Under the pieces are notes generated by a model. It was not told the DNA's origin, did no database searches, and saw only the letters and a list, made by a program, of their open reading frames with translations. From NCBI GenBank assembly GCA_036841525.1, contig DAITVZ010000006.1, positions 1-64,000 of the forward strand: DNA of 64,000 nt. Reading direction: 5' to 3'. Source of the stretch: JAAYEA01 sp012689325. GTDB taxonomy: Bacteria; Chloroflexota; Anaerolineae; JAAYEA01. Made by a program: the position numbers and the translations under genes. Below, piece by piece: positions 32,175 through 41,577 of this stretch; position 1 is the stretch's first letter, and each line of letters opens with the position of its first letter.

Positions 32175-34277
32175 ATGGAATCCAAGGAAGCTAGCCAGGT
32201 CATTACCGCACCGCACAGCGGAGGCTACTCGGTGTTTCTCGAGGGCCCGGCTGGAGCGGGCAAGACCACTGCGGCCGTGCGCCGGCTGGAGCACCTCTTG
32301 CACGAGGGTGTGCCCGGCGATGCCATCCTGGTACTGACCCCGCAACGGACGCTGGCCGAGCCTTACCAGCGGTTCCTCCGCTCGCAGGATGCGCCGGGGG
32401 GCAGCGAGGTGACCCTGGCCACGCTTGGCGGGCTGGCGCGGCGCGCCATCGACCTCTTGTGGCCCCTGATCGCCGAGGATGCCGGTTTTCGGGCTGCGGA
32501 GCGCCCCGTTTTTTTGACCCTAGAGACCGCCCAGTACCATATGGATCAGGTGCTGGCCCCGTTCCTGGAGAAGCGCTACTTTGACTCGGTCGCGATTCGA
32601 CGCAACCGCCTCGCCAGCCAGGTCATCGACAACCTGAACAAGGCCGCGGTGGTGGGGTTCCCGCACCAAGAGATAGCCGCGCGGCTGAGCCAGGCCTGGA
32701 CGGGAGATCCCGGCCAGCCGAGGGTGTATGAGCAGGTGCAGGAATGCGCCAGCGCCTTTCGCGCCCGCTGCCTGGAGAACAACCTGCTCGACTTTTCGCT
32801 GCAGATCGAGACCTTTGTGCGCCACGTGTTGCCGACCCCGGAAGGACAGTCTTTCCTCTTTCAGCGCTACCACCATCTCATCGCCGACAATGTGGAGGAA
32901 GATGTGCCAGTGGCCCATGAGCTGGTCACCCGCTGGCTCGCCCTGGCCGAATCGGCCACCCTGGTGTACGACTGGGATGCCGGCTACCGCGCCTTTCTCG
33001 GCGCCGACCCGCAGTCCGCGTACGAGTTGCGCAAGTCCTGCCGCCGGGTGATCTGGATGGAGCGCTGCCTGGTCGCTTCAGAGGAGCTGCAGGACCTGGG
33101 CACCCGCTTGGCCCCGAGGCTGCGCCGAAGCGCCTCCCTCCCAGCGGGCCGGGGGCGGCAAGCGCTGGTGTATGCCTCCTTTCGCTTCCATCCCCAGATG
33201 CTGGATTGGGTGGCCGATCAGGTGTCGCGGCTGGTCACGGAGGAGGGGACGCCGCCGCGCGAGGTGGCTATCGTCGCGCCGTACCTGAGCGACGCCCTGC
33301 GCTTCGCCCTGGCGTTGCGCCTGGAACGGTACGGCATCAGCGCGGTCTCGCATCGTCCCTCGCGCTCCTTGCGGGAGGAGGAGGGCACGCGCTGCCTGCT
33401 GACCCTGACGGCTCTGGCGCACCCGGACTGGGGCATCGCGCCAGGCCCGTTCGACGTGACGCGGATGTTGGTGCAGGCGATTGATAGCCTGGACGTGGTC
33501 CGGGCGCAGCAGCTGAGCCGCATCGTCTATCGGGTGCGTGACGGGCGGCCCGCGCTGACGGCCTTTCAGGAGATCGCCGGAGAGGCCCAGGAACGGATTA
33601 CCTTTCTCCTGGGCGGCAGGTATGACGAGCTACTGGGATGGCTGGAGGCCTATCGCCAGGGCGGGGCGTCGTCGCTGGACCACTTTATCTCGCGTCTTTT
33701 TGCCGATGTGCTCTCACAGGCCGGGTTTGGCTTCCACCGCGACCTCGACGCTGCGCGGGTGGCTGCCAACCTGGTCGAGTCGTTCTCCAAGTTCAGGCGG
33801 ACATTTCCGAGTGATGCGGACCAGGCTCAGATCGGGCGCGAGTATCTTCGGATGGTGCAGCAGGGGGTGGTGGCAGCTCAGTACATCGAGGACTGGCAGC
33901 TCGATGGCGATGGGGTGCTCTTGGCGCCCGCTTATACCTTCCTGATGCGTAACCGGGCGGCGGACTATCAGTTCTGGCTGGACGCGGGCAGCAGGGGATG
34001 GTGGGAGCGCCCTTACCAGCCGCTGACCCACCCCTACGTCCTCACGCGGCATTGGCCGGAGGGCAAACAGTGGACTGATGGCGACGAATACCAGGTCCGG
34101 CAACTGACCATGGATAGGCTGCTGCTGGGCCTCGTGCGGCGCTGCCGGAAGGGGATCTATCTGGGGATCAGCGACCTTGGCGAGCAGGGCTACGAGCAAC
34201 GCGGGCCGCTGCTCGAGGTGTTCCAGCGGATGCTGCGGCACGCGGTTCAGGCCGGTCGGGGGGAACGCGATGCCTGA
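32175..34277 (+). CDS. UvrD/AddB-like helicase-fold protein with degenerate motor motifs
   Basis: A 700-residue superfamily 1 helicase-like protein. Walker A is intact (GPAGAGKTTAAV, about residues 24-35). The Walker B/DExx position reads LIADNVEED (about 237), where the catalytic Glu is replaced. Motif III-like VYDWDAGYRAFLGAD (about 262) lacks the usual Gln. The final arginine-finger motif is altered to VRRCRKGIYLGISDLGEQG (about 655). Like AddB, it probably has lost helicase cycling and acts as a scaffold or DNA-recognition subunit. Start ATG 32175 has GGAG upstream and follows the promoter at 32113. It overlaps the next gene by 8 nt. Confidence 0.78.
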   Translation: MESKEASQVITAPHSGGYSVFLEGPAGAGKTTAAVRRLEHLLHEGVPGDAILVLTPQRTLAEPYQRFLRSQDAPGGSEVTLATLGGLARRAIDLLWPLIAEDAGFRAAERPVFLTLETAQYHMDQVLAPFLEKRYFDSVAIRRNRLASQVIDNLNKAAVVGFPHQEIAARLSQAWTGDPGQPRVYEQVQECASAFRARCLENNLLDFSLQIETFVRHVLPTPEGQSFLFQRYHHLIADNVEEDVPVAHELVTRWLALAESATLVYDWDAGYRAFLGADPQSAYELRKSCRRVIWMERCLVASEELQDLGTRLAPRLRRSASLPAGRGRQALVYASFRFHPQMLDWVADQVSRLVTEEGTPPREVAIVAPYLSDALRFALALRLERYGISAVSHRPSRSLREEEGTRCLLTLTALAHPDWGIAPGPFDVTRMLVQAIDSLDVVRAQQLSRIVYRVRDGRPALTAFQEIAGEAQERITFLLGGRYDELLGWLEAYRQGGASSLDHFISRLFADVLSQAGFGFHRDLDAARVAANLVESFSKFRRTFPSDADQAQIGREYLRMVQQGVVAAQYIEDWQLDGDGVLLAPAYTFLMRNRAADYQFWLDAGSRGWWERPYQPLTHPYVLTRHWPEGKQWTDGDEYQVRQLTMDRLLLGLVRRCRKGIYLGISDLGEQGYEQRGPLLEVFQRMLRHAVQAGRGERDA

Positions 34278-36492
34278 GCGGTTGCTGGTCCCTCGGCCGA
34301 GCCAGCAGGAGATCCTGCGCTATGCTGGAGGCAGGATGGGCGTGTCGGCCGTGCCTGGGAGCGGCAAGACCCACATCCTTTCCTACCTGGCTTCCCAACT
34401 CGTGGCTACCAGCATCGATGAGGACCAAGAGGTCCTCATCGTGACCATGATGAACTCGGCGGTGGACAACTTTTCCCGACGGATCGCCGAGTTCATGCAG
34501 CGGGAGGCCGGGCTTTTGCCCAATGTCGGCTATCGTGTGCGCACGTTGCATGGGCTGGCCGTCGACATCGTCAGGGAGAGGCCGGCGTTGGTGGGCCTCT
34601 CGGAGACGTTCGACATTGTGGATGAGCGCGCGGCCACGCGGCTGCTCGAGGACATCGTGCAATCCTGGGTCAGCGCGCACACCGACGTTCTGACGAGTTT
34701 CCTTATGGGTGACATCGATGACAACAAGGCGCGCTGGCTGCTGCGGGACCGGTGGCCGGGAGTGGTGCAGGACGTGGCGCTGGCCTTCATTCGCCGCGCC
34801 AAGGACCAACAGATGACCCCTGCGGGCGTACGCGAGGCGCTCTCCGGGAGCGAGCAACGCTTCACGCTGGCCACGCTGGGCGCCGAGATCTATGAGCTCT
34901 ATCAGCGCGCGCTGATGTACCGCGGAAGCGTGGACTTTCAGGACCTGATCGTGCTGGCGCTCCGCGCCCTGGAATCCGACGCCGAACTCCTTGCCCGATT
35001 GCAGAGGCGCTGGCCTTTCGTCCTTGAGGACGAGGCGCAGGATAGCAGCCGGTTGCAGCAACGCATCCTTGAGTTGCTCTCGGGCCCCAACGGCAACTGG
35101 GTGCGTGTGGGGGATCCCAACCAGTCCGTCCACACCACCTTTACCACGGCCAATCCTCAGTTGCTGTTGGACTTCATGGACGACCCCCTGACCAAGTCGA
35201 TCACCATGCCCAACTCGGGACGGTGCGCCAGGCCCATCCTGGCGTTGGCGAATCAGCTTGTGGACTGGACCGTGGCGGAGCACCCTTCGCCGGCCTGCCG
35301 AGACGCTTTCAGGCAGCAGCACATCGAACCAACGCCGCCTGACGATCCACAGCCCAACCCCTCCCACGATGGCAGGGTACTCTACATCGATGGCACCGCG
35401 TACGCGCCCGAGGCGGAGCTCAAGACGATCATCGAATCGCTGGCCAGATGGGTGCCTGCTCACCCCGACGAGACGGTGGCGGTGCTGGTGCCCCGGAACG
35501 AGAAAGGGTTCCAGGTCAGCGAGGCGCTGCGCAACAAGGGCGTTCCCTTTGCGGAGCTCTTGCAGAGCACCATCTCGACGCGCAAGACGGCGGGCGCGCT
35601 GGTGCACGTGTTGCGCCATCTGGTGGATCCCATGTCCGCGGCCAAGCTGGCGCGGTGCTATGAGGTCTGGCGGCGAGACGATCGGGGCGAGGACGAAGTG
35701 GCGGAGCGGAACGACGAGGCCATCGCGGCGCTGCGCCGGCTGCGTAACGTCGAGGATTACCTCTGGCCGCGGCTGGGAAACGACTGGCTCGCGGAGATCG
35801 AGGCCGGTGGCGCCGTTCGCGAGGTGCTGGGGACATTCCGAGAGGTGATCCAGCGCTGGCACCGGGCTGCGGGCCTACCGGTGGATCAGTTGCTGATCAC
35901 CCTGGGGCAGGACCTGTTCACAGACCCGCCCAGTCTCGCGCTGACCCACAAGTTGGCGGCGCTCATGCGGCAGATCGGCGACGACGATCCCACGCTCCGC
36001 CTGCCCGAGCTGGCGGATAACCTGGCCGAGGTGGCGAAGAACGAGCGCCGCTTCCTGGGCTTTGATCAGGAGGACAACGGCTTTGAGCCGCCCAAGGGAG
36101 TGGTCACGGTGACGACGATGCACAAAGCCAAGGGGCTGGAGTGGGATCGCGTGTACCTCATGTCGGTGAATAGCTATGACTTTCCCTCGGACCTACCATC
36201 GGACACGTATGTAGCCGAGAAATGGTTCGTGCGGGACAGCCTGAACTTGGTCGAGGAGGCCCTGGCGCAGTTGGCCAGCCTCAGCAACCTGTACGCCGGC
36301 TATGTCGAAGGGCGGGCGACGCGGCAGGCTCGGCAGGACTATGTGAAAGAGAGGCTGCGGCTGCTCTATGTGGGGATCACGCGCGCCAGGCGCGACCTGA
36401 TCCTGACCTGGAACACGGGCAAAGGGCGATTGCCCGCCCAGCCGGCGATACCGCTGGTGGCGCTGCAAACCTGGCTGGAGGAGAAGCGATGA
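34270..36492 (+). CDS. UvrD/Rep-family ATP-dependent DNA helicase
   Basis: A 740-residue superfamily 1A helicase with all motifs intact: I VPGSGKTHIL (about residue 27), II LEDEAQDSS (about 254), III VGDPNQSVHTTF (about 280), V VTTMHKAKGLEWDRV (about 616) and VI LLYVGITRARRDL (about 702). It is the active 3'-5' motor expected for DNA end processing. Its ATG lies within the preceding gene and its stop overlaps the nuclease gene by 4 nt (ATGA), so the three products are probably made in fixed ratio as a complex, comparable with AddAB or RecBCD. Confidence 0.92.
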   Translation: MPERLLVPRPSQQEILRYAGGRMGVSAVPGSGKTHILSYLASQLVATSIDEDQEVLIVTMMNSAVDNFSRRIAEFMQREAGLLPNVGYRVRTLHGLAVDIVRERPALVGLSETFDIVDERAATRLLEDIVQSWVSAHTDVLTSFLMGDIDDNKARWLLRDRWPGVVQDVALAFIRRAKDQQMTPAGVREALSGSEQRFTLATLGAEIYELYQRALMYRGSVDFQDLIVLALRALESDAELLARLQRRWPFVLEDEAQDSSRLQQRILELLSGPNGNWVRVGDPNQSVHTTFTTANPQLLLDFMDDPLTKSITMPNSGRCARPILALANQLVDWTVAEHPSPACRDAFRQQHIEPTPPDDPQPNPSHDGRVLYIDGTAYAPEAELKTIIESLARWVPAHPDETVAVLVPRNEKGFQVSEALRNKGVPFAELLQSTISTRKTAGALVHVLRHLVDPMSAAKLARCYEVWRRDDRGEDEVAERNDEAIAALRRLRNVEDYLWPRLGNDWLAEIEAGGAVREVLGTFREVIQRWHRAAGLPVDQLLITLGQDLFTDPPSLALTHKLAALMRQIGDDDPTLRLPELADNLAEVAKNERRFLGFDQEDNGFEPPKGVVTVTTMHKAKGLEWDRVYLMSVNSYDFPSDLPSDTYVAEKWFVRDSLNLVEEALAQLASLSNLYAGYVEGRATRQARQDYVKERLRLLYVGITRARRDLILTWNTGKGRLPAQPAIPLVALQTWLEEKR

Positions 36493-37340
36493 GCCTGCCC
36501 GCGAGCTTTGCCTTCAGCCAAGCGAGCCTGCAAGACTATGTGGACTGCCCTCGTCGTTTCCAGTTGCGATACGTGGAGCGCCTGGCCTGGCCCACGCCCG
36601 TGGCGGAGCCCATGCTGGAGGTGGAGGCTCACCTGGCAAGGGGCCTCGATTTCCACCGCTTGGTCTATCAGCATGCGCTGGGCCTCGATCCCGCCACTAT
36701 CGGCGAGTCCATCAGCGACGCCAAACTCGCCATGTGGTGGGAGGCCTATCTGAGCCATCCGCTGGAACTGCCGGGGCGCCGATTTCCGGAGATTGGGGTC
36801 TCGACGTCGCTGGGGGGTCATCGTTTGGTGGCGCAGTTCGACCTGGTGGCGGCCGCGCCAGGTGAGCGGCTGGTTATCGTGGACTGGAAGACCAACGAGG
36901 GGCGGCGCCCGCGGCGTGAGTGGCTGGCGAAGCGGCTGCAAACACGGGTATACCGGTATGTGTTGGCGCAGGCAGGACAGCGCTTCAACCAGGGAGAGCC
37001 CGTTGATCCGAGCTGGGTAGAGATGATCTACTGGTTCGCGGCGTTTCCAGCCCAGCCGGAGCGATTCGGCTATGATCCGGCGGAACTCGAGCAGGATCGA
37101 GGCGATCTGGAGGCGCTGGTGGGCGAGATCGAGGCCGCTGTGGCGCAAGCGGGGTCGGGTGCGGCGGGGTTGGCCCAGGCGCGTGGGGACGCGACATGCC
37201 GCTACTGTCGCTATGCTTCCTATTGCGAGCGCGAAGCGGGGGCGGCGACGGCTGACGATCTGGAGGGACAGGCTGACGAGGGCGCGCCAGGGGCAGGTTT
37301 CGATTTGGGCCTGGAGCAGGTTGCCGAGGTGGAGTTCTAG
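36489..37340 (+). CDS. PD-(D/E)XK nuclease of the RecB/AddB/Cas4 type with Fe-S cysteines
   Basis: A 283-residue stand-alone nuclease. The catalytic core is seen in QFDLVAAAPGERLVIVDWKT (about residues 117-136: first Asp, then DWK) and LQTRVYRYVL (about 151-160, with the conserved Gln and Tyr). One Cys at the N-terminus (DYVDCPRRFQLRY, about 20) plus three near the C-terminus (CRYCRYASYC, about 237-246) match the 4Fe-4S cluster of AddB and Cas4. It starts at the ATGA overlap with the helicase. Probably the DNA-cutting subunit of the complex. Confidence 0.9.
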   Translation: MSLPASFAFSQASLQDYVDCPRRFQLRYVERLAWPTPVAEPMLEVEAHLARGLDFHRLVYQHALGLDPATIGESISDAKLAMWWEAYLSHPLELPGRRFPEIGVSTSLGGHRLVAQFDLVAAAPGERLVIVDWKTNEGRRPRREWLAKRLQTRVYRYVLAQAGQRFNQGEPVDPSWVEMIYWFAAFPAQPERFGYDPAELEQDRGDLEALVGEIEAAVAQAGSGAAGLAQARGDATCRYCRYASYCEREAGAATADDLEGQADEGAPGAGFDLGLEQVAEVEF

Positions 37341-37343
37341 ACC

Positions 37344-39647
37344 ATGCTGGAGACCAGATGGATTCTGCCGGCACAGGTGGAGGCCTCGGACGCACTGCGC
37401 CAGGCGGTCGGGGGGCACGAATTGCTGGCAACGATCCTGGCGCGGCGCGGCCTGGGCGATCCCGAGGCAGCCCGCGCCTTCCTGGATCCCTCAGCGTACC
37501 AGCCCGCGTCCGGCTATGAGCTGCCGGGCCTGGATCGAGCCGTGGCGCGCCTGCGCCGAGGCATCGAAAGCGGAGACCGGGTGACTATCTGGGGGGATTT
37601 CGATGCCGACGGGCAGACGGCCACTGCCCTTCTGCTGGATGCGCTGGGTTGCCTTGGCGCCAACGTCGGGTACTATGTGCCGAGTCGAGAAGAGTCGCAC
37701 GGCCTGAACCTTCAGGGTGTGGAGCGGCTTGCTCAGGAGGGAACCAAGCTGCTGATTACGTGCGACACCGGCGTGACGGCAGATGAGGAGGTTGGGCTCG
37801 CTCGCCAGCTTGGCGTGGACTGTATCATCACCGACCACCACGATCTGGCGGCCACGCTTCCCGTTGCCGAGGCCGTGGTCAATCCCAAGATGCTGGATGC
37901 GGCTCACCCGTTGCGCGAGCTGACCGGCGTGGGTTGCGCTTTCAAGGTGGCCGAGGCGCTGAATGAGGTGCTGGGCGTCTCGGCCAACACGACGGGCCTC
38001 CTGGACCTGGTGGCCGTGGGTATGGTGGCCGATGTGGCCTCCCTCGTGGGGGACGTGCGCTACCTGACCATGCGCGGGCTGATTGCCCTTCAGCACGCCA
38101 GGCGGGTAGGATTGCGCGCGTTGTTGGAAAGCGCAGGGCTCGACCCCGCTGGCATCACCGCCGAGCATATCGGCTACGTGATCGCTCCACGGCTCAACGC
38201 CCTTGGCCGGCTGGGCGATGCCAGCTTGTGCGTCGAGTTGCTGACCACCCAGGATCTTGGCCGCGCCAGGGTGATCGCCACGATGATCGAGCAGTCCAAC
38301 GACCAGCGCAAGCTGCTGGTGAAGCAGGTGCTGGACGCCGCCGAAGCGCAGATCCAGCGTGAAGGGTCACGGACGCTGGAGGAGCCCGTGCTGGTGCTGG
38401 CGCACGCGAGCTGGCCCGAGGGAGTCATCGGCATCGTGGCGGGCAGGCTCGCCGAGCGGTATGGACGGCCCGCGGTGCTCATCGCGGAGGGGCGTGATGG
38501 CTTTGCCCGGGGCTCGGCCCGGTCCGTGGCTGGGCGTGACATCCACGCGGCCATTGCGGAGCAGGCCGATCTGCTCGAGCGCTATGGTGGCCACCCGATG
38601 GCGGCAGGTTTCTCGCTGGCGGTGAGCCGCCTGCCCGAGTTCCGCCAAAGGCTGGCGGCCGCCGTGGCGCGACAGGCTGCCGAGGGGCCTCGCCCGGACG
38701 AGTTGGTGATCGATGCCTACGTTCAGCTCGGCGATCTGTCACTGGAACTGGCGCGCGACCTGGCGCGGCTGGGGCCATTCGGGCCGGGGAACCCCGCGCC
38801 CTGCCTGGTGGCGGGCAATCTCGAGCTGGTCTCACAGGCGATCATCGGGCGCACGTCCGAACACAGGCGACTGGTGGTCCGCGGCGTCGATGGGCAGGAG
38901 CGAACCGCCCTGCAGTGGCACGGCGCGGATACGCCTCTGCCCGAGGGCAGGTTCGACCTGGCCTTCTCGCTTCGCGCTAGCGACTATCAAGGCCGAAACG
39001 AGGTGCAGATCGAGTGGATCGCGGCGAGAGAGCTGGAACCGACGATCGCGGCGGCGCCCAAGGCCAAGGCGGAGGTCGTGGACCTGCGATCCGTGCTCGA
39101 TCCCGTCGCCGCAGTGGCGGGGGCGGCGGCAGGGCAGGAGGCGATGATCTGGGCCGAGGGACTGACGACACCACCCGCTGGGGCCCGAGACCGCGCCCTG
39201 TTGGGGCCTGCTGCTGTTCTGGCGATCTGGAGTATTCCCCCGGGGCCATCCGAGCTAAGGAGGGCGATGGCCGCCGCGGCTTCGCAGCGCATCCTGTTGC
39301 TCGCCATCGATCCCGGCCTGGACGAGCCGGGCAAGTTCGTGTCCCGCTTGCTCGGCCTGGTGAAGCACACCCTTGCCAGCAAGGGGGGTAAGGTTGCGCT
39401 CGCGCGGCTTGCGGCGGCGATGGCTCATCGCGAGGAGACGGTCCTGGCGGGACTGCGGCTGCTGCAAGCCAGAGGACAGATCGTGGTTGGAGCGCAGAAT
39501 GGCGACTTGGCGCTGGCGCCGGGGGATGGATCGGCCAGTCCCGATACGCGAGCCCTGGAGAAGACACTACTGGAGCTCCTGTCCGAGACGGCGGCTTACC
39601 GCAGACACTATCGCACCGCGCCGCCCGAGTCCCTGCTGGGTGACTGA
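37344..39647 (+). CDS. recJ: single-strand-specific 5'-3' exonuclease RecJ with C-terminal extension
   Basis: A 767-residue DHH/DHHA1 phosphoesterase. The motifs are DFDADGQTA (about residue 82), CDTGVTADE (about 139) and ITDHHDL (about 159). DHHA1 ends with GGHPMAAGF (about 415), followed by the OB-fold DNA-binding region. The last 200 residues are an added domain with a helix-turn-helix-like part (LARLAAAMAHREETVLAGLRLLQARGQIV), beyond the E. coli RecJ length of 577. GGTGGAG lies upstream, three bases after the nuclease stop. It supplies the 5'-strand resection activity missing from AddAB-like enzymes. Confidence 0.94.
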   Translation: MLETRWILPAQVEASDALRQAVGGHELLATILARRGLGDPEAARAFLDPSAYQPASGYELPGLDRAVARLRRGIESGDRVTIWGDFDADGQTATALLLDALGCLGANVGYYVPSREESHGLNLQGVERLAQEGTKLLITCDTGVTADEEVGLARQLGVDCIITDHHDLAATLPVAEAVVNPKMLDAAHPLRELTGVGCAFKVAEALNEVLGVSANTTGLLDLVAVGMVADVASLVGDVRYLTMRGLIALQHARRVGLRALLESAGLDPAGITAEHIGYVIAPRLNALGRLGDASLCVELLTTQDLGRARVIATMIEQSNDQRKLLVKQVLDAAEAQIQREGSRTLEEPVLVLAHASWPEGVIGIVAGRLAERYGRPAVLIAEGRDGFARGSARSVAGRDIHAAIAEQADLLERYGGHPMAAGFSLAVSRLPEFRQRLAAAVARQAAEGPRPDELVIDAYVQLGDLSLELARDLARLGPFGPGNPAPCLVAGNLELVSQAIIGRTSEHRRLVVRGVDGQERTALQWHGADTPLPEGRFDLAFSLRASDYQGRNEVQIEWIAARELEPTIAAAPKAKAEVVDLRSVLDPVAAVAGAAAGQEAMIWAEGLTTPPAGARDRALLGPAAVLAIWSIPPGPSELRRAMAAAASQRILLLAIDPGLDEPGKFVSRLLGLVKHTLASKGGKVALARLAAAMAHREETVLAGLRLLQARGQIVVGAQNGDLALAPGDGSASPDTRALEKTLLELLSETAAYRRHYRTAPPESLLGD

Positions 39648-39665
39648 GAGCCTCAGCGTGGCCTG

Positions 39666-40601
39666 CTAGCGTGCCTCATGCCTGCGCGTGATGTCCATTT
39701 GGCGGCGCAGGCCCTCGCCCAGCAGGTTGAAGGCAAAGATCATGGCGAAAACCACGATGCCCACGATGATCGGCTCCCACGGCACCATGATCACCTTGGC
39801 CCAGACGCCAGAGAGCATCTGCCCCAGTTCGGGGTAGCCGGCGGTCAGCATCTTCCACGTGTCCGGATTGTCCCCCCGCGCGACCTCGTAGATAGTCCCT
39901 CCTCCAATGTAGACACCCAAGAAGCCGAGCTCGGAAACGATTAGCAAGACGGTGCCTATCTCGAAGGAGATCAGGGCGGGGAGCGCAGGCCATAGCTGCG
40001 GCAGCACATGCCTCCACAGGATGCTTCGGGGCCTGACGCCTACGGCCCGCGCGCTCTCGATGAACGGCGACTGCAGCGTGCTGAGGGTCTGGTTGCGTAC
40101 AAAGGCCGCGACATCGGCCCAGCCGGTGAGGGCGAGGGCGATCAGGAAAGCGGCCAGCCCACGATGAGCCCCCATGAACGAGATCGCTGCGACGCAGAAC
40201 ACCAAGGCCGGAACCGCCAGCGCCGCGCTGATGGCCAGGTCGATCATCTGCCGAGGCAGCCCGCCAAGCCAACCCGCGGCCAGCCCGAAGGCGATGCCCA
40301 GCACGGCGCGAATGGCCACCGCGATGCTGCAAAGCAGCAGGGTGGGGCGGATCGCGCAAAGCAGGCGGCTCAGGATGTCGCGGCCAGCCTCGTCGGTGCC
40401 CAAGGGGAACAAGCCTGGCAACCGTCCTGGGGCGACGGGCTGACGGGCCGGGACGACCATCTCGCCATCGAGGTACATCACCTTGTCGAAGACCTTGAGG
40501 GGATCGTGCGGCGCGAGGGAGGGGCCCACAAAGCCCAGCAACAGGAACCCCGCGACCAGCACGAGCCCTATGCGGAGCAGTGGGTCGCGGCGGCGAGACA
40601 T
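39666..40601 (-). CDS. ABC transporter permease, DppC/OppC type
   Basis: A 311-residue permease with about six transmembrane helices. The opening LLRIGLVLVAGFLLLGFVGPSLAPHDP and LGTDEAGRDILSRLL (about 82-96) are diagnostic of peptide/nickel permease component C. The ATPase-coupling EAA region is ESARAVGVRPRSILWRHVLP (about 195-214). AAAGGAGAG precedes the ATG at 40601. It is the distal gene of an operon with a DppB-type partner. Neither the ATPases nor the binding protein is encoded beside it, so these must lie elsewhere or be shared. Confidence 0.88.
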   Translation of the reverse strand: MSRRRDPLLRIGLVLVAGFLLLGFVGPSLAPHDPLKVFDKVMYLDGEMVVPARQPVAPGRLPGLFPLGTDEAGRDILSRLLCAIRPTLLLCSIAVAIRAVLGIAFGLAAGWLGGLPRQMIDLAISAALAVPALVFCVAAISFMGAHRGLAAFLIALALTGWADVAAFVRNQTLSTLQSPFIESARAVGVRPRSILWRHVLPQLWPALPALISFEIGTVLLIVSELGFLGVYIGGGTIYEVARGDNPDTWKMLTAGYPELGQMLSGVWAKVIMVPWEPIIVGIVVFAMIFAFNLLGEGLRRQMDITRRHEAR

Positions 40602-40614
40602 ACCTCTCTCTCCT

Positions 40615-41577
40615 TTAGTGGATCGTGAGCTGGGCGCCATTGGGGTGGCGCTGCCTGGGATCCAGCCAGAAGGCCAGGACGCTGGCAACCAGGTCCGTGA
40701 GCAACAGCACGGCGCCGAAGGCCACCGCGAGGGCGGCCAGCAGCTCCGGGTGGGCATAAAGGGCTGAGGGAGCTCTCCCGTCGGCGCGAACGCCGATGTC
40801 ATACATGAAGAGGCGTCCGAGGCCTGGCCACAGGAACAGTGTCTCCACGATGATCAGGCCGCTCACAAAGATGCGGCTCGCGTGCCCGATGGCGATCGCC
40901 ACTGCCGAGGCGACATTGGGCAAGGCGTGGCGCCACAGCAGCCTGCCCCAGCTCAGCCCCTTGCTTCGGGCAACGCGGACGTATTCCTGCTGCAATTCGC
41001 TCTCCACCAGGGAGGCCACGAGGTGCGCGATCTGCAACGCGGGCCGGCTGGCCAGAACGAGCACGGGTAGAACGAGATGCTCATCGATGCCGTAGCCGCT
41101 GAGCGGCAGAATGCGCGCGCTGGAGCCACGGAGCAATGTCAGGTAGATCAGGCCTCCGATGGCGGCGACGCCGACTAAGAACCCGGGGAGCGAGAGCCCG
41201 CCGCTGTATAGCAGCAGCGCCCAGGGTTTGATGCGCATGGTGCGCCGGGAGACGGAGAGCATGCCCAAGCCGAGACCTACCACCGAGCTGACCAGCAACG
41301 CCGCGCCCACCAGGATCATGCTGTTCTTGGCGGGCTCTCGCAGGACCTCCCGAATGGGGGCGTTCGAGAGCTCGCCCAGGTCTCCTCGCGCGAGCCCTCG
41401 GAGGTAGTCGGCATAGCTGGGAAATGCCAGCCCCTGGTTCTGCCATAGCTTCAGCACAGACCCACCAACGTACGGGTTGAACCGAGGGTGGGCCACGGCG
41501 TACTGGAACCCCACCCAGTTGAGGAGGGGCAGCAGGATCGCGATCAGCAGCAACTTGCGCCCAACGAATCGAGCCAT
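40615..41577 (-). CDS. ABC transporter permease, DppB/OppB type
   Basis: A 320-residue permease. It shows the N-terminal helix of component B (LLLIAILLPLLNWVGF), the characteristic DYLRGLARGDLG block and the EAA loop EYVRVARSKGLSWGRLLWRHALPN (about residues 200-223). The central region LYSGGLSLPGFLVGVA and the C-terminal LALAVAFGAVLLLTD-like helices complete the fold. Its ATG is joined to the stop of the UROD-like gene by a TGATG overlap. It pairs with the permease at 39666-40601 for import of an oligopeptide-like or glycoside solute. Confidence 0.87.
   Translation of the reverse strand: MARFVGRKLLLIAILLPLLNWVGFQYAVAHPRFNPYVGGSVLKLWQNQGLAFPSYADYLRGLARGDLGELSNAPIREVLREPAKNSMILVGAALLVSSVVGLGLGMLSVSRRTMRIKPWALLLYSGGLSLPGFLVGVAAIGGLIYLTLLRGSSARILPLSGYGIDEHLVLPVLVLASRPALQIAHLVASLVESELQQEYVRVARSKGLSWGRLLWRHALPNVASAVAIAIGHASRIFVSGLIIVETLFLWPGLGRLFMYDIGVRADGRAPSALYAHPELLAALAVAFGAVLLLTDLVASVLAFWLDPRQRHPNGAQLTIH

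Noticed and set aside
34168..35862. 564-residue minus-strand open frame inside the UvrD-like helicase gene
   Set aside because: The plus strand encodes all helicase motifs. The antisense translation has no recognisable domain and no ribosome site.
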